Shown: positions 5,486-6,259 of the stretch, piece after piece
Position numbering within the stretch: position 1 is the first letter of the stretch
Layout: the number at the start of each line of letters is the position of its first letter
Source of the DNA: Patescibacteria group bacterium
GTDB lineage: Bacteria > Patescibacteriota > Gracilibacteria > UM-FILTER-43-11
Length of the DNA: 6,259 nucleotides
Direction of reading: 5' to 3'
Assembly (NCBI GenBank): GCA_029260985.1
Contig: JAJDCE010000048.1
Span: 1 to 6,259, forward strand
Program-made: the position numbers and the translations under genes
Notes under the pieces: generated by a model
What the model saw: the letters and a program-made list of their open reading frames with translations, nothing else
Database searches by the model: none
Told to the model about the DNA's origin: nothing

Positions 5486-6259
5486 ATGAATCCAAAACTG
5501 ATTGGCATTATTGGTGGCAAGGGGGCGATGGGCAAATATTTTGCTGATTTTTTTGAACGCAATGGCTATCAAGTAATTGTCAGCGATATAAAAACCAAAT
5601 TGACCAATGTACAACTGGCCAAAAAATCTGATGTGGTAATTGTGTCGGTTCCTATCGGTGTTACGGAAAAGATCATTGCTCAAATTGCGCCATATGTAAA
5701 AAGGAATGCGTTTTTTATGGATTTGACCTCCTTAAAAGTTTTTCCAATGAACGCCATGAAGGAATCAAAAGGATCATATTTAGGCTGCCATCCGCTTTTC
5801 GGGCCTACGGCATCTGTTGAGGGGCAGATGGTTATTTTGTGCAAAGGTCGTGGTGATAAATGGTATAAATGGTGGAAAGATCTTTTGTTTAAAAATAAAG
5901 TTGAGGTAAAAGAGCTTACCGCAAAAAAGCATGATGAATTGATGGCATATGTGCAGGCTTTGAGTCATTTTAGTGATTTGGTTTTGTCAGACGTATTAAG
6001 TAAAAGCGGAATCAATATAGATGATTTTCTTCAATACCAAAGTCCTCCATATAGGCTTAAGCTTAATATGATGGGGAGGATACTGAATCAGGATCCCAAT
6101 CTGTATGCACAAATACAGATACAGAATCCGAAGAGTTTAAAAATAATGGAGGATTTTTTACGTATTACAAAAGATTGGGTTAATGTGGTGAAAGAAAAGG
6201 ATGTAAAAAAGTTTGAGAAAAGATTTTTAAATTCATCCAGGTATCTTGGAGACTTTAAG
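5486..6259 (+). CDS. tyrA: Prephenate dehydrogenase, monofunctional; 3' end beyond window
   Basis: TyrA oxidatively decarboxylates prephenate to 4-hydroxyphenylpyruvate with NAD(P)+, the committed step to tyrosine, in the cytoplasm. The frame is open for 258 codons to the window edge. A Rossmann motif GGKGAMGKYF lies at 10-19, and Asp34 at the end of the second strand favours NAD over NADP. DVVIVSVPI (49-57) follows, then HPLFGP (102-107), whose His102 matches the catalytic His of E. coli TyrA. The helical C-terminal domain has HDELMAYVQALSHF (149-162) and SPPYRLKLNMMGR (186-198), close to the enterobacterial TyrA segments that supply the substrate-binding Arg. The match runs to YLGDF, near the usual end, so little is missing. 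There is no fused chorismate mutase domain, unlike E. coli TyrA. The ATG lies 69 bases past repeat B and directly before the Rossmann strand. No other aromatic-pathway gene is visible. Confidence 0.92.
   Translation, partial: MNPKLIGIIGGKGAMGKYFADFFERNGYQVIVSDIKTKLTNVQLAKKSDVVIVSVPIGVTEKIIAQIAPYVKRNAFFMDLTSLKVFPMNAMKESKGSYLGCHPLFGPTASVEGQMVILCKGRGDKWYKWWKDLLFKNKVEVKELTAKKHDELMAYVQALSHFSDLVLSDVLSKSGINIDDFLQYQSPPYRLKLNMMGRILNQDPNLYAQIQIQNPKSLKIMEDFLRITKDWVNVVKEKDVKKFEKRFLNSSRYLGDFK

Noticed and set aside
1..6259. Alternative genetic code with TGA as Gly or Trp
   Set aside because: All five genes read cleanly with normal Gly and Trp codons, no in-frame TGA occurs within them, and complete genes end at TAA or TAG; the standard code is sufficient, though TGA usage elsewhere cannot be seen.

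Overview
The window is AT-rich, compact bacterial DNA: five protein genes, two of them cut by the window edges, and no RNA genes. In-frame stops are TAA, TAA and TAG and no gene reads through TGA, so the standard code fits. A lipobox, bacterial -35/-10 boxes, little sign of Shine-Dalgarno sites, and a large stand-alone TraG/VirD4-like ATPase beside a GT4 glycosyltransferase suggest a candidate-phylum (Patescibacteria/CPR-like) bacterium. That placement is inference from gene style, not shown directly.

Left part, minus strand: the GT4 glycosyltransferase (2224-1148) is followed after 11 bases by a small cysteine-rich lipoprotein (1136-768), probably as one transcript starting at or next to the glycosyltransferase ATG. 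Next comes a secreted transglutaminase-fold protein (680 to the left edge) with its own good sigma70-type promoter. All three concern the cell envelope: glycan synthesis, a surface lipoprotein and an exported cysteine enzyme.

Middle, plus strand: a 940-codon membrane-anchored ATPase of the conjugative coupling-protein/HerA superfamily (2478-5300) is driven by a near-consensus promoter at 2432-2460. No other secretion or mating-pair gene is visible. The gene and its promoter are enclosed by two copies, in opposite orientation, of a 117-138 bp palindromic repeat (2288-2425 and 5301-5417). This bracketing is the most notable structure in the window.

Right part, plus strand: a prephenate dehydrogenase (TyrA) without a chorismate mutase domain starts at 5486, just after repeat B, and runs off the right edge only a little short of complete. 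Its predicted promoter would place the transcript start on the ATG.

I found no CRISPR array, tRNA, rRNA, transposase or convincing intrinsic terminator.
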